Shown: one piece after another, positions 26,060 through 37,870 of the stretch
Layout: the number at the start of each line of letters is the position of its first letter
Position numbering within the stretch: position 1 is the stretch's first letter
Origin: Tipula vernalis
Taxonomy: Eukaryota > Arthropoda > Insecta > Diptera > Tipulidae
Assembly: GCA_958295665.1 (NCBI GenBank)
Contig: OY282560.1
Location: 209,792,420 to 209,856,419 of the forward strand
Length of the DNA: 64,000 bases
Reading direction: 5' to 3'
Translations under genes and position numbers: made by a program
Notes under the pieces: generated by a model
Database searches by the model: none
Seen by the model: the letters and a program-made list of their open reading frames with translations, nothing else
What the model was told of the DNA's origin: nothing

Positions 26060-26400
26060 CGGTGGTCGGTTTTAAGCAAAGTCCATGAACCATTCCGATT
26101 GTTTGTAAACGTTTTGCAACGGTTGATCGATCAATATTTAATGCTACAGCCAATTCTGATTGTGTCTGAGAAGAATCTTCAGACAATAACGTTTCCAATG
26201 CAGCATCTTTAAATTTTTTGGGTGGTTTTCCATGCTCTGTATCTTCAATGCCAAAATCATAATTTTTAAATTGTCGAAACCATTCTTTGCACGTTGTATT
26301 CGATGGAGCATGTTCACCGTAAATTCAAACAAGCAAATGATAAGTTTCCGCTGCACTTTTCTTTGCAATAAAATAATGTAATAAAACTTCCCGCAATAGT
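26060..26400 (-). pseudogene. mariner transposase N-terminal relic
   Basis: Reverse strand reads YFIAKKSAAETYHLLV then YGEHAPSNTTCKEWFRQFKN, then EDTEHGKPPKKFKDAALETL, then SQTQSELAVALNIDRSTVAK. These are the paired helix-turn-helix units of a mariner transposase, much more complete than those of the forward mariner at 14.3 kb, and of a different subfamily. After MVHG the reading degrades (26080 and below) and the catalytic domain is not present. One stop interrupts the first helix region. Confidence 0.85.
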
Positions 26401-26990
26401 GTATTATTTCACGAGCATATAATAATAGCTGTTATTCACGAAGATGAAGTTTACCAGTGTCGTAATTCATCTGAGTGAATTACAGCCATTATATGCGAGT
26501 AGAATACGATATTTTGTCCACGACCGACAAAAAAATTGTATTGTATTATCAAATCCTTTAAATAAAACTAAAATAATTTACGTCGACATTTTGACGTCTC
26601 AGGTTTAATAATAATGAAAATAGCAAGAGACTACTAGATAAAATTTCAAAAATGAAATTTTTACTTGGTAGTAGTGAATAATGGAAGAAGGGACTTCTAG
26701 ATAAACTAGCAATGAATAAAATTATTTGGAATAAAATTCGACATTTTGAAAGAGTTAAAATACTATTTGTTTACACTTCAACCAAATGTCGTATACTGCG
26801 TTTGATAGCTGACATCAGGTACCATAGACTACAAGTATTGCGCATTTATAGTTTACGTAAGCAGTAAAAATAACGACACCAATTGAGAAAGGGCGGAGTC
26901 ATATTCACACTCCCAATACTTTATCGGGATAATGATTTTTAGCCAAAGTGTTTTTTAATAAAACCAAATTTTTGTATTGGAACTTTGTAT
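26401..26990. other. No gene recognised
   Basis: AT-rich spacer. AAAGGGCGGAGTCATA near 26887 looks like the BEL-2 polypurine tract (60593-60603) but no LTR can be traced after it. Confidence 0.4.
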
Positions 26991-26996
26991 CCGAAA

Positions 26997-27147
26997 GTTT
27001 TAAAATTTTTTGGGTAAGAATTTTGATTGTGTTAATTTTGTAACAAAACGGGAGCCAGGAGTGAAAATTTATTGTGTTTAAATTCCTGGCTCCCGTTTTC
27101 TTGCAAAATTAACACAATCAAAATTCTTACCCAAAAAATTTTAAAAC
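26997..27147. repeat. Inverted repeat, 64 bp arms, 23 nt loop
   Basis: GTTTTAAAATTTTTTGGGTA and the following sequence up to GGGAGCCAGGA (26997-27060) is repeated in reverse complement at 27084-27147 with about two mismatches. The right arm overlaps the end of the Penelope-like RT reading frame, so the left arm is an inverted copy of that coding sequence. Confidence 0.9.
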
Positions 27148-27430
27148 CATCTTTACGCCACGTATCTTTATGAAACCAATCTACAGAAATTTGTCCATTA
27201 GGTTTATGTATCAAAAGAGTATCCACAAATGAAATTTTGGTGTCAGATTCTTTTTCGATTGTGAATATGATTCTTGATTCTATTGAATTGAACACCTCTA
27301 AATAAACATCAACTTTATCATTTGAGGAAGCCGTTATAATGTCGTCTACATAACGATAGTAAAATAGCGGTTGAAAATCTAATAAATTTAACGCCAAATT
27401 TGCCACATTTTCCACCGGCCTCCCATAGTC
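27090..27430 (-). pseudogene. Penelope-like element RT fragment
   Basis: Reverse strand: NVANLALNLLDFQPLFYYRY then VDDIITASSNDK (the catalytic Y-V-D-D box), then LEVFNSIESRIIFTIEKESD, then KISFVDTLLIHKPNGQI and VDWFHKDTWRKDG. The YVDD followed by F-N..h..I.FT-E-E......FLD pattern is the Penelope-like RT signature. Only RT motifs around the active site remain; no GIY-YIG endonuclease is seen. It is joined directly to a reverse-strand BEL integrase at about 27430, and its 3' side ends in the inverted repeat at 26997-27147. Confidence 0.75.
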
Positions 27431-29000
27431 CTCCAAAGTAAGTACTCCCCATGCAAATAAAATACCATTTCGTCTCGTTTTCTGCTAGTTTACCAAAAAA
27501 TTCTTTACTTTGCTGTTGCAAATTTGTCCACCAATCGCTGAATAATTTTAGGGGTAAATCTTTTCTGGATATGAAACGTTTAAAGGCTGCGAGAAAAGTT
27601 TCCGTTGTTAAATCGCTGATGAGTTCAAGGTGAATCGACCAAAAATTATGGATTATATAACGGATTGGGTTTTTCGCGTTTATTATCCAGTAATTTCGTG
27701 TTAAGTAGGCGGCTGCCTATTTTTAGTTTTCCTTCAACTTTTATTAGACCTTCGCCAATGGCCTAGGGGCTGAACGCTATTATTGTACTACCCTTTGATA
27801 AGCCTTGCTTGTTATTTAACCTATTGAACTCCTTTCCAAAGCATTATAGTTGTACAATTATAATGATTGATTTTAATGCAGTTTTTAATTCCTCTGGTTT
27901 CAATGATGGCAGTATGCCATGGAGCGCACAAGTCGCACTAATAAAGAAAATCTATCGAAGTCAATCAGACTTCTTTGGTCTTTGGTGGATATTTTGATAG
28001 TTTAACCACGTTGGACCTTCCCACCAGGGTGGATAATTGATTAGTTGTTTGGGATTTAAGCCTCTTGGGCACAGTTAGCTGGGTTTTCGCTGAAAGCTAC
28101 ATGATACCATTGGCTTGGGTGCATAACTGGGCTCCTCTTACTTTAATAAGTAGTTTTGATAATAATAATGTTGTATTTAATTCCAGTCTCGCGGAAGTGC
28201 AATTATCTGATTTAAGGGCGGTGCCTTGGTTTTTGCAGCAATGAATCCGTGTAGTTCCATATTCGAGTTTTGCGTCCATATTCGTGTGTTCAAGATCTTT
28301 CGGGAAGGATTTTTTCTGTAATCACGACTGGAGCTAACCACCCTAATGGATTAAAGATTGTTGATGCTTCTTATAGTAAATTAAGTTCTATGATTTAGAC
28401 AATAATTAACTCGATTGGATGAAGCCCAGATTATTTGAAATCATTTGATAAATGTTTTAATAGTTCTGTGTTGTTAATGTTCCATTTTCTCCGGTTAAAG
28501 CTTCCTTCTGATAATAATTCAAATATCTATTTCTGAGCAGTTACTGCTCCTTCTAGACTATGCGTTCTCTAGATATGTTGCGGATGCTGTTCCGTATGTT
28601 GCGGTATTTCATCTGTACATTCATTTCATATCGATTCACTGCTCATATCGAGAGCAGTAAAATCGTACCGATACTTCTCTATCTAAGTATAGTAATGTTA
28701 TTAAGTCATCCTGAATCGTTGGCCCAACAAACTTCAACTCGTTGAGAGAAACATTCGTAGCGGTTTGACACAAAGCGTCGAAAACTACTCTTTAGTTGTT
28801 CTTTTATCCGCTTTTATAATGGCATGATGCGGTAAGTATTTTATTGTAGGCATTTTATTTTTGTGGTTTAAATGACCAGATATTATTCACCCGATTTCAA
28901 CTTTTTCAACAATCTATTTATGACTCGATTTATTATGTCTTCACAGATTATTCCACCTTAGTGCTGGTATTAAGTTGAAGCCCCCGGGTATTGTTCACTT
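27430..29000 (-). pseudogene. BEL/Pao pol relic, reverse strand
   Basis: Going down the reverse strand: YLPHHAIIKADKRTTK near 28850, VVFDALCQTATNVSLNELKF (RT start, 28780), YLDREVSVRF, a degraded RT end, FNPLGWLAPVVITEKILPER near 28330, WYHVAFSENPANCAQEA near 28100 (RNase H end), HP-rich remains. Integrase follows: LELISDLTTETFLAAFKRFI, then LFSDWWTNLQQQ (normally SDNGTNF, first part altered), then STYFGGLWEAGGK at about 27430, which keeps the catalytic Glu. Many stops and frameshifts. This is the same family layout as BEL-1 and BEL-2 but inverted. Confidence 0.75.
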
Positions 29001-29555
29001 TCATCTGTGCTGCAATTTTTGACGTTATGCTCAGCTTCATCTTGCTGTTGATTCATTTTTTTTGTTGTGTTAGGTATACCGTATGTATACAGTTATGAAC
29101 TTATGGTTTTCTATTAAAAATTTAGAGTTGGCTTTATCTTGATCTGTTGCGTCTATGCGCATATTTTTTCATTTAAATCTGTTACATATCTTCATCTTCA
29201 TCTTTTCCACTTTTGTTTTGTTTTAAATAAAGGGCTGGTCTGGATTTGCTGGTTTCCAGTAATCAGTGTCTTTTTTATAGTTTATGAAGAGATGGATTAT
29301 TTGATCAGGTTGTTTTCTGTTTTTTGAGTGCTTCTTCCATATTCGACTATTGTTGTTTTGTCTATGTGAGCATATTTGTCGCTGGTTTATGTTGTTGGTT
29401 TCGGAGGACCAATAGTATAATCACTTATTGCTATGACCGATTTATCTGGTTTAACCTAGAAGGGTTACCGCGGATGGGGTCTTACTAGTGAAAACGATTA
29501 GTTTTTAATCAGCGGCGGGAAATCCGGTACCGGTCAAATATTGACTTGGTTTTTT
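29001..29555. other. No gene recognised
   Basis: AT-rich stretch between two reverse-strand retroelement relics. Small frames only. Confidence 0.45.
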
Positions 29556-29559
29556 CATT

Positions 29560-29880
29560 TAATATCAAGAAATGCTTTTCAAAACATTTATGTAACACGT
29601 TTAGATCAGAATTAGCCATAGAAATAACGTCACTGGCAGATTCCGCAGAAAGATTGAATATATGTATAGTATGAGCAAGAACAGGGCTAATAGACTTAGA
29701 AATAACTTTCTAAATATTGTTACTAATCCCTTCATTATCTAAAGACTCTCTCGGCTCCAACGATTCGATAATAGCTAAAATTTCACCATTAGAAACCAGA
29801 GTCATAAAAAAATTTTTCGAGCAATAATCATACCGGGGGTCATGATTTATTGGTATGATATTCGCGAAAAATTTAGTACT
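29560..29880 (-). pseudogene. Non-LTR RT fragment with internal deletion
   Basis: Reverse strand: NGEILAIIESLEPRESLDNE, GISNNI-stop, KVISKSISPVLAHTIHIFNL, the early RT block of Jockey/CR1-type elements (S-L...S-D...I ... ia.pLa.iFN.S). Immediately after SAESASDVI comes SMANSDLNVLHKCFEKHFLI and LNEKTKSIF, which in intact elements lies beyond the YADD box. So about 150 residues including the active site are missing. No tail or flanking duplication identified. Confidence 0.6.
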
Positions 29881-29899
29881 ACACTTGCTTAAGTTGCTT

Positions 29900-32750
29900 T
29901 AGTATTCTTTTCTATTGACATAATAGATCAATGGTTATCAAAAATAAAAAGGGTTAGCGATAATTAAAATCTATAGAAGGTCGAATATTTCAGTAGGGAA
30001 ATTTATTCGGCCGTCGCAAATTGTTTTTTTCTTTCTCTGAGTGGCCAATTTGTTGTAAGCGCCAGAAACAAAAAACCATCAACAAACTCGATCACTATAT
30101 CAAGTTTTGCTTAATATCCTATAAACTAAGATCAAAACTTATAAAAACTAATTTTATTTATTTATTTTCCATTTCCGGATCGTGTGTCTTTCTTAATATA
30201 CCGCGATAAACCCCATAAAAATTCGATCTTCTCACACATCCCAAACCTTTCTTCTACCTGTTCGAATTAAACGCGATATATGAGACTAATATCCAATTCA
30301 ATTGATAAATTTGCCTTTCAATATAATATATTATGATTTTTTATATTTTTTAATGAATCTAGTTCCACATACACAACACACACATTACACAACACAATAA
30401 ATAAATCTAAAAAAAAAAGAATCGACACGACATGACCATAATAACCTCCTGCTGTGTTTATCTCTGTTGTTTCAACATCTATAGCTAACATAAAAAATTT
30501 ACCACCGTTCCTGTTAAATTAGAACTTATGACGAGCGGGGGGAAGCAAAAACAGAAAAAAGTGTTGCTCTCAACTTTGTGGATTTGATCATTCCGACAAA
30601 AGGAATTCCCTTTAAACGAGATGATTTGTGTGTTGATAGTTTTTGTATTCTTTTGTTTTAATTATGAAAACTTGAAAGGTATATCATATATCCATATGTG
30701 CTACAAGTATATTTACCTGTTTCCAAACTAATTATTTTTTATTGATATGAGAAGTTAATAATTATAAAACGATAGTTTTTGTTTTATTTTTGTGAATGAT
30801 TTTATTAGGGAATGTCGAGAGACTGATGTTTAAATGTTTTCTATAGAATCTTAAAGTGTTTATTCGTGTAATTTAAAACTAGAACGTATGTCTTATATAA
30901 TATACACGGTATGGTCAAAGAAATGTATTTCCTTGTGTTTAGCTTTTATCACCAATATTTACTTATGTACATGTATCATTCATTGTATAAAATCGTGTCT
31001 TAATACAAGAAAAAAAAAAAATTGGGGTCCATCCGACTCCTCGAACGACACTTTTTCCACAAATATACATCACCAAACCAACTGTTATCGATCACCAAAC
31101 CAATCATTTATATTTTACATAGATTTGAAGTTATTTTGAGCAAGGTCCTTAAAATATGTCACGGGTTTTCTTAAATTTGGAGACTCTTTCCCCGATATCA
31201 CAATTGGTCTTAACAATATAAATCTCAAGTAATCTGCCATTAATATTGATTTACGACCTTTAGTATCAAGAGAATTTATTACTTAGAAATAATATTCTTA
31301 GGCTGGAGTGCAATTCCCGGCTTATTTTGTGGAGACTGACTTATTTGAAAGTCTACAATAAGTCACCTCGCGAGGAAACTAATTGTAGACTTTCTTGACT
31401 TATTTGGGAGAGTTTCCACAAGAATGATAGCGGGGTATCAAAATTATTTTCTGATTTAAATTAATTTTAATAAAGCAATTCCCAAATACTGTATCGATCA
31501 ATATGTTATTGGAATTTCAATCAATAAAATGTCAATAAAACGTCACAGAAATAATTTATATTTCAAAGCCTACTAGATAATTTTTTTTTAAATGATGATG
31601 ATATTATTTGCCACCAGTAAATTATTTAAAGTACATTTAGAAATCTAAATTGAATGTTATACGGTTACCTGTTCGTTTTATCTTAAAGACGCCTTCGCAA
31701 CAATTGTTGGAATTTGGAAAATGTATTAACTATAAAAAAATATTAGATAGATAATGGATTTCAAATTTATTTGTTTAGTTTACTTTTCCACTGTAACTCC
31801 TTATATTCTAAACTCGAATTGACCTAAAAGTTAACACAAACTGAATATTACTAAACTCTATCTTCGTACAAAAATTCTACCAAAACTGTCAATCTTTGTG
31901 AGGATGGAAGGTAAAACAAAAATAATAAATATGTATGACTGGAAGGATGGACAACCTAATTCGTCGAGAAATGTGAAAATCTTGAGCAAAATTTTTATCG
32001 AAATTTTAATACTTACCCAATATAACTTCGTTATAGTGGGAAAAATAATAGTTGGTGGTCGTCGGATATTATTAATCAAAATCTATATGTCTTTAAAATA
32101 AAAAACAAAATACATTTTTATGGTTTTTAGACTTTTATTAGAATTGGCAGAACAGAGAAAATAAATAAATAAAATATATAAAAGTTCTGTATAAGCTAAA
32201 AAAGCAACGTTGTATTATATAATCGAAATGAATTAAATTAGAATATTTTATTGCGTGTTTGTGCTCCTCAAACGTTGCGATGATTTATATCATTTGAAAT
32301 TTATTAAGAATATATTTTGGTTTTTAAATATTAATTAGTTAATTAATTATAATTGGGTATGGGTATGCATCTCTTTACCTTCCGTGATGGTGTTCCTTTC
32401 CAATGAATTATTATAATATTAAATACCATGTCAATTAACTCATAATTTGATATTTTGTTGTACTCACTTCAAACTGTTATTAGTGAAAGCAATTCACTTT
32501 TAAAGAAGCAAGTTTATTCAAATTTACGGATAGGACTGGATGCATCCTTTTTCTGTGATACATTATTTGTTAAAATAGCGAACCGATTTCATCCAGATAA
32601 AACCCTTTCTGGTTTTATAGATTAGAATGTTTAAAATGTACAATCTCTGTTGCTATGGCGACAATTAATATACATTAATTTCAAATATTACATTCGCGGA
32701 ATAGAATACACCAAACCAAATCAAGTCAAATTAAAATATTTTCTTAGCAT
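29900..32750. other. Long gene-poor stretch
   Basis: Nearly 3 kb of AT-rich DNA without a recognisable gene. An imperfect 100 nt foldback at 31334-31432 pairs GTGGAGACTGACTTATTTGA and GTCTACAAT with AATTGTAGACTT and GAGAGTTTCCAC; it may be a tiny MITE relic. Open frames on both strands at 31858-32101 show no family features. Confidence 0.45.
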
Positions 32751-32756
32751 AGCACA

Positions 32757-33422
32757 CACTTAAAAAAATATTGCATATTTAATGTAAATTGCATTACATA
32801 TACATATGTCTAGTGGAAGGCTGTTTTGCAAAATAATACAAAGCTTGCATTAAAAAGGATTTAATACAATTTGCATTAATTTGTAAAACAGCAATTTTTT
32901 TTTGGTGAGGTTTGGTCGTTTGGTGTTTGTTTTTGGTGCCTTGAGGGTCGAAATCTCAGAGAGCAGTTTACTTAAAAAACCAAACATTCATCTTTCCATT
33001 GGCGGGCTACTTTACTTTATAGTTGCCTAAGGTAAATTATAAATTAAGAACTGAAAAGCTTATCTGTAACATAATAGACATTTTCGAATTTAGAAAACCC
33101 AATAATTTTATTTGTCATTTAATCGGTTTGATTTAGCGAATTTTATATCAGTAAAGCAAAACACTCATATGTACATTTAAGTCCGCTTAGTTTAGCGAAT
33201 TTTATTATGTTGGTATAATTTTTCAATTTCAGCAGGTTGCTTCAAAATGTTTAATAGTTTTATTAAAAATATTTGTTAATGCAAATACTGCTTTAGAAAT
33301 CTTCATAATTGCGTTAAAAATCATTTTAATGCAATCATTACTTTACATTTTAATAATAACTTGTATTACATGGGTCATAATGCAAGACTTGCATTAAAAA
33401 TTAAAGTTATTGTTTTTAAGTG
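32757..33422. mobile_element. Small TIR element, full copy
   Basis: Ends CACTTAAAAA...TTTTTAAGTG (10 bp perfect TIR), 666 bp. Both subterminal regions are crowded with TTGCATTA/TAATGCAA motifs, probably transposase-binding repeats. The interior includes a GAGGGTCGAAATCTCAGAGA block shared with the copy at 1-479. Non-coding, so non-autonomous. A target duplication is not clear, leaving the superfamily open; ends and subterminal repeats suit a hAT-like or related MITE. Confidence 0.75.
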
Positions 33423-33544
33423 CGCACCATGATTTATTTTGTTCTTCAGGCAAACAATTATTTAACCAGTGTTTCCACAGGGCATTAGTTGGTGGCAGGC
33501 ATTTTAAGAAATCATATCATTGGCTATTTTCTCTAAGATAGTAG

Positions 33545-33952
33545 TGTTCGGACATCTCAAAATTATTTATATAGGTTATGATTATATGTTTTGAATTTAA
33601 TTTGGATGGTTTGACTCCCCTGATATTGTATATAACTACCGTACTTAATTTGATAGTACTAGTACAAATTCTCTCTCAATTGCATTTATATCTAGGATTG
33701 GTGACAAATATTTATGTATTATATAGAGTTGTTATTGTATTCTTATATACACCAAATAATTTCTCTCCATTTACTATATTTACAATAAATTTTAAATAAA
33801 AATATTTTTGATAATTGTGGGACAGAGCATAAGCATTATAACATTTAACGGAGCAAGTCGTTTTATTTCAATAAATTAATAATAAATAAGATAAATACCA
33901 CAGAGTTGGTCAAAATTAATAATTTATTTATATATCCAGAACGATATATACA
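33545..33952 (+). repeat. BEL-1 5' LTR
   Basis: 408 bp, direct repeat of 38783-39207. Starts TG, ends CA. AT-rich; AATAAA at several places near its 3' half. Confidence 0.95.
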
Positions 33953-33953
33953 T

Positions 33954-33972
33954 TGGTCCTTCGAGCCGGATC
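33954..33972 (+). other. BEL-1 primer-binding site (tRNA-Tyr)
   Basis: TGGTCCTTCGAGCCGGAT starts 1 nt after the 5' LTR. It is the complement of CCGGCTCGAAGGA-CCA, which I recognise as the 3' end of insect tRNA-Tyr. The same sequence follows the BEL-2 LTR at 55159. Confidence 0.85.
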
Positions 33973-34439
33973 TTTCGATCCATATGAACATATTTAATAA
34001 AGATTGCAGCTATTTGGATTTTTCGCGAGCAGCGGGTTGTCGAACCGGTTTGTCTGGCAGTGATTGGCGTTTTTTTTAGTCATCACACGCCACGCGGCCC
34101 TCAAAATTACAGATAAGTCTTTTATTTCTATTTATTGCTTATTATTATTATTTTTTTATTAAAAAAACCCTTAGTTTAACTAATCTTGACCAGTGTCGTT
34201 AGTCAAGGTTATTTAACAATTGACTGATGACCATATGAGAATTGTATGAGTTTGGTCTGAAAATCGTTAAATACCTTTTTTGTTTTTTCGCACGTTTATA
34301 TAAGACTCAATTAGTCTTACGGGTTACAAGCGATAGTGAGCTATAGGGTACAGTGAAAACGTGTCACAAAAAGGTCTACCATTTCGAGTAACGGTGTCGA
34401 GTCGAGTAACGGTGAATTTTACTTGCTGAGTAAATTAAG

Positions 34440-35323
34440 ATGCCGGCAAACGAGTTAATTCAAAAACGTGGTCGCATCATGGGTGCTTTGACCAAGCTTA
34501 ACACCTTTGCTGTGACAATCAGCGCTGAAACTACACTCGAGGACATTGAGGTTCGGTCGTCGAAAATGAAGGAATATTTCAAAGAATTTTCAACGGTTGA
34601 AAACAGTTTGCTGTTATTACCCGATCAGATTTCCAAATATGACGAATTCGAAACAAAATATTTCAAGGTCAAGGCAATATTTGTCAGGGAAATGAGTGAA
34701 CGTCAAAAGGTTGAGGCCCCTCAAATCCCTAACACTGATTTACTGAACAAAACAATCGACAATTTGTGTGCTCAGCAGTTGCAGTTTTTCGACGGCATGA
34801 GGGAGAATTCTTTTTCTCAGACAAATCAGGACATCAGATTACCACGCGTTATCATTGAACCGTTTTCAGGATCCTACAGTCAATGGCCATCATTTAAGGA
34901 CCTCTACAAAGCCTCCGTACACTCGAACGACGCGTTGTCCGATTCGCATAAATTTCAATTGTTAAAGAGTTTTCTCAGAGGTGAAGCGGCCACTTAATCC
35001 GCTACATTCCGATCACTAACCTCAATTACAGTGAGGCTTGGGACAAGTTGCAGTGCAGGTACGATAAAAGGAAATCAGTCGTGAACTCCTTGCTAGACAA
35101 ATTCATGAAGCAAAAACTATTGCAGCAATTCAACGTTCCGGACCTTCGTAGAATAACAGACGTGTCTGATGGCGTCGTTCGTGAGTTGAAGTGCCTGGGC
35201 GCTCAACATGAGAACCGTGACCCAAGCTGGTTAATATATTTAAATCTTAATAAGCTTGATTTGCAGACTAAAGAGGCGTGGGCACAATCTTCAGTGGACA
35301 AAGAATCACCTTCCGTCGAATAA
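34440..35323 (+). pseudogene. BEL-1 gag
   Basis: ATG at 34440 opens a frame with a predicted helical N-terminus (residues 1-120) and then LPRVIIEPFSGSYSQWPSF and KFQLLKSFLRGEAAT, the DUF1759 gag core of BEL/Pao. A frameshift at about 34990 moves the reading to the next piece (35048-35323): CRYDKRKSVVNSLLDKFMKQ, then VVRELKCLGAQHENRDPSW, ending in a stop at 35321. A few more gag residues (FLKFLDKRCGTFNP) follow it. The CCHC zinc knuckles that should come next are missing: 35470-35650 reads as serine-rich linker only. The protein would form the particle of the element. Non-functional here. Confidence 0.85.
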
Positions 35324-35658
35324 TTTTTGAAATTCCTGGACAAAAGATGCGGCACTTTCAACCCATGCCAAAATCAACACGTTGCATTCAACCGTTAGCT
35401 CACAACTGCGAGATGGCAATAATCTCGAGACATCAAATCGCACCGATTAAGCAACCGATTGAAAATTAACCGTCCAAGATGCTCCAACGATTATTAATAC
35501 CAATAACTTTTCAACTCCAATTTCAGGTTCAATCCACACCTTCGCGCAAACACATTCATCAAAATCTAATTCTGTTTCAAGCAATGCAATTTCGTCTGTT
35601 TCTACTCTCAACGTAGATAACTCGTATCCGTCTGAGTCTGTAACTCTCTTCTCTGACC

Positions 35659-36256
35659 TTGCTGCCAACTGCCTTAATCATGGTTCAGGACTCCATAGGA
35701 TCTCATCAGCAGTTCCGTGCGTTATTAGACTCAGCGGCAGAATCCAGTTTGGTTACTGAAAAGTGTATTCGATATCTAAACTTACCGCGCAACCATGCCT
35801 GTGTAAACATCAAAGCTTTAGGTTCTATAAGCGCCGGTAGAACAAAAGGAACTGTGCAATTGAACAATCAAACATATGATAATCTCTCTTTGTCCGTGAG
35901 AGCTCTTATAATGAGAAAATTAACTTCTGATCTTCCCCCGATCACATTTCAACCACTCGAGTCCCGTGGATATACTATTAGGAGGAGACATTTTCATGAA
36001 ATTACTGCGACCAGAAAAATACCAACTGGATGACGATCTATTTGCACAAAACATATATTTCGGCTACGTCACCTCTGGTAAGGCATCCTTTAAATTAGAT
36101 GATGACTGCGTTTCAGCAAACAATACAGTCATGAATTGTCACGTCGACCTCCATGATTCAATTCAGAAATTCTGGGAGGTAGAGGATATCGAGCCCCTAG
36201 AAAATAGAACCGAACACTGGTGCGAACCTCATTATAGGAAGAATACCGGTAAATAG
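35659..36256 (+). pseudogene. BEL-1 aspartic protease (DUF1758) region
   Basis: 35659-36033 has FRALLDSAAESSLVTEKCIR, the D-S/T-G-like active site of BEL protease written here as LDSAAESS: Asp kept, the following Gly changed to Ala. ALGSISAGRTKGTVQL follows. The frame then shifts to 35966-36256, where MDILLGGDIFMKLL (the second conserved block) and FGYVTSGKASF and IQKFWEVEDIEPL lead towards RT. Fusion of gag-pol in one polyprotein is usual for the family. Two frames overlap by about 70 bp, showing a small indel. Confidence 0.85.
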
Positions 36257-36318
36257 GTAAATACATCGCGTGGTTACCATTTAAACCCAAATCGCCTGAT
36301 CTCGGAAATTCGTTACAT

Positions 36319-37846
36319 ATGGCAACAAAGAGGCTTTTTGCAATGGAGCGTCGATTCCAAAAATTCCCTGAACTACAAAACGAGTATTCAGAGTTTATGA
36401 AACAATACATTGATCTGGGCCATATGTCTCTAATTCCACACGCTGAAATCAAAGGATCCACCACGAACACATTTTACTTTCCATCATGCGGTACAGAAAG
36501 ATTCGAGCTCAACCACGAAGCTACGCGTAGTGTTTGACGGGTCCTCAAAATCTTCATCAGGCGTCTCGTTAAATGATAAATTAGATCCTGGACCGTCAAT
36601 GCTGCAAGAATTATTCTCCATCCTGGTTAGATTTCGGAAACACGAAATTGGGTTCGCAGCTGACATGGAAAAGATGTTCAGGCAGGTCATCGTTCAGGAA
36701 GATGATCGCGATTATCAGCGCGTAGTCTGGCGCGAGAACCAAAACTCCCCGATCGTACATTATCGCTTAAATACCGTCATGTATGGTACAGTTTGAGCTA
36801 CGTTTTTAGCTTCTCGAACCCTACAGCAAATTGCAGACGACTTACCAGCTGCTTTCGCCGATGTTAAACGTGTCATAAAGGCAGATTTCTATGTCGACGA
36901 TTTGCTTTCGGGTTGCTTGAAATGGGTGTCGAATAGCCAAGAACTATTGAGCACTATACCAAAATATGAGCAGGAGACATTGATTGAGTTTGATAATGGC
37001 GAGACTTGGGTGAAAACCCTGGGTCTGGTTTGGATAACCTGTTCGGATTGCTTTACTTTCAAAATCAGTAAGATCAATAATTCCAGCCCTAATACGAAAC
37101 GAAGGTTCGATCCATTAGGATTCCTCTCACCATGTATGGTCCTCGCTAAAATCATGTTTCAAAAACTCTGGCTCCACAAGCTCGACTGGCACGATCCTCT
37201 TCCCGAGAAAATGGAATTGGAAAGGGAAAAACTACGTTCGAACTTTATTCTATTTGAGAGATTGCACATTCCTCGTTTTTTGAATATACCACCATTACCC
37301 GTCAATGTAGAATTACATGGATTCTCGGACGCGTCAGAAAACGCATACGCAGCCGTAGTTTATCTGAGGTCCATCGACCAAAATGTTTGCTCTTCGGTGC
37401 GAATAATAGTGACCAAAACAAAGTTAGCCCCACAAAAACAAGTCTGCCTGCCGCGTTTAGAATTATGTGACGCCGTGCTATTGGTGAAATTATTATCAGT
37501 CCTTCGATGTTCCTTGGATATCCCGAATCTGCAGATATATGGCTGGACTGATTCTATGATTGTTCTTGCATGGCTTTCAGATGTTCCCAGACGGTGGAAG
37601 AGTTTCATCGCAAACCGTACATCATTCATTCTGGACCGCCTTCCGCGGTTGAATTGGGATCATGTGTCTTCAACGGAGAATCCAGCAGACTTGGCGTTAC
37701 GAGGAATATTTCTAGATCAATTAATCAACAACTCGCTATGGTGGGAAGGTCCAGAATTCCTACAAAACTCAGCCGATCACTGGACGAAATCATCTGACGT
37801 ACAACGTTCGAGTGTGAGTTTTGCCGACTTGGAAACCAAAAAGTAA
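36319..37846 (+). pseudogene. BEL-1 reverse transcriptase and RNase H
   Basis: RT begins with RLFAMERRFQKFPELQNEYS, then after a shift LRVVFDGSSKSSSGVSLND, GFAADMEKMFRQVIVQ (first catalytic Asp), YQRVVWREN, a stop at 36794, and FYVDDLLSG (catalytic Y-V-D-D, around 36889-36910). 36902-37846 is one long open frame: RRFDPLGFLSPCMVLAKIMF (Peptidase_A17-type connection block), RNase H NVELHGFSDASENAYAAVVY, LPRLELCDAVLLVKLL, YGWTDSMIVLAWLSDVPRRW, and NWDHVSSTENPADLALRG. RT and RNase H acidic residues are present. The single stop and early frameshifts disable it. This is the best preserved coding segment of BEL-1. Confidence 0.92.
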
Positions 37847-37870
37847 TTTGTTTTTGCAGCAACGACTCAT

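Noticed and set aside
26887..26903. BEL polypurine tract and LTR start
   Set aside because: Similar to BEL-2 but on the opposite strand to the neighbouring BEL pol and with no LTR after it.
31858..32101. Open frames on both strands
   Set aside because: Short, AT-rich and featureless.
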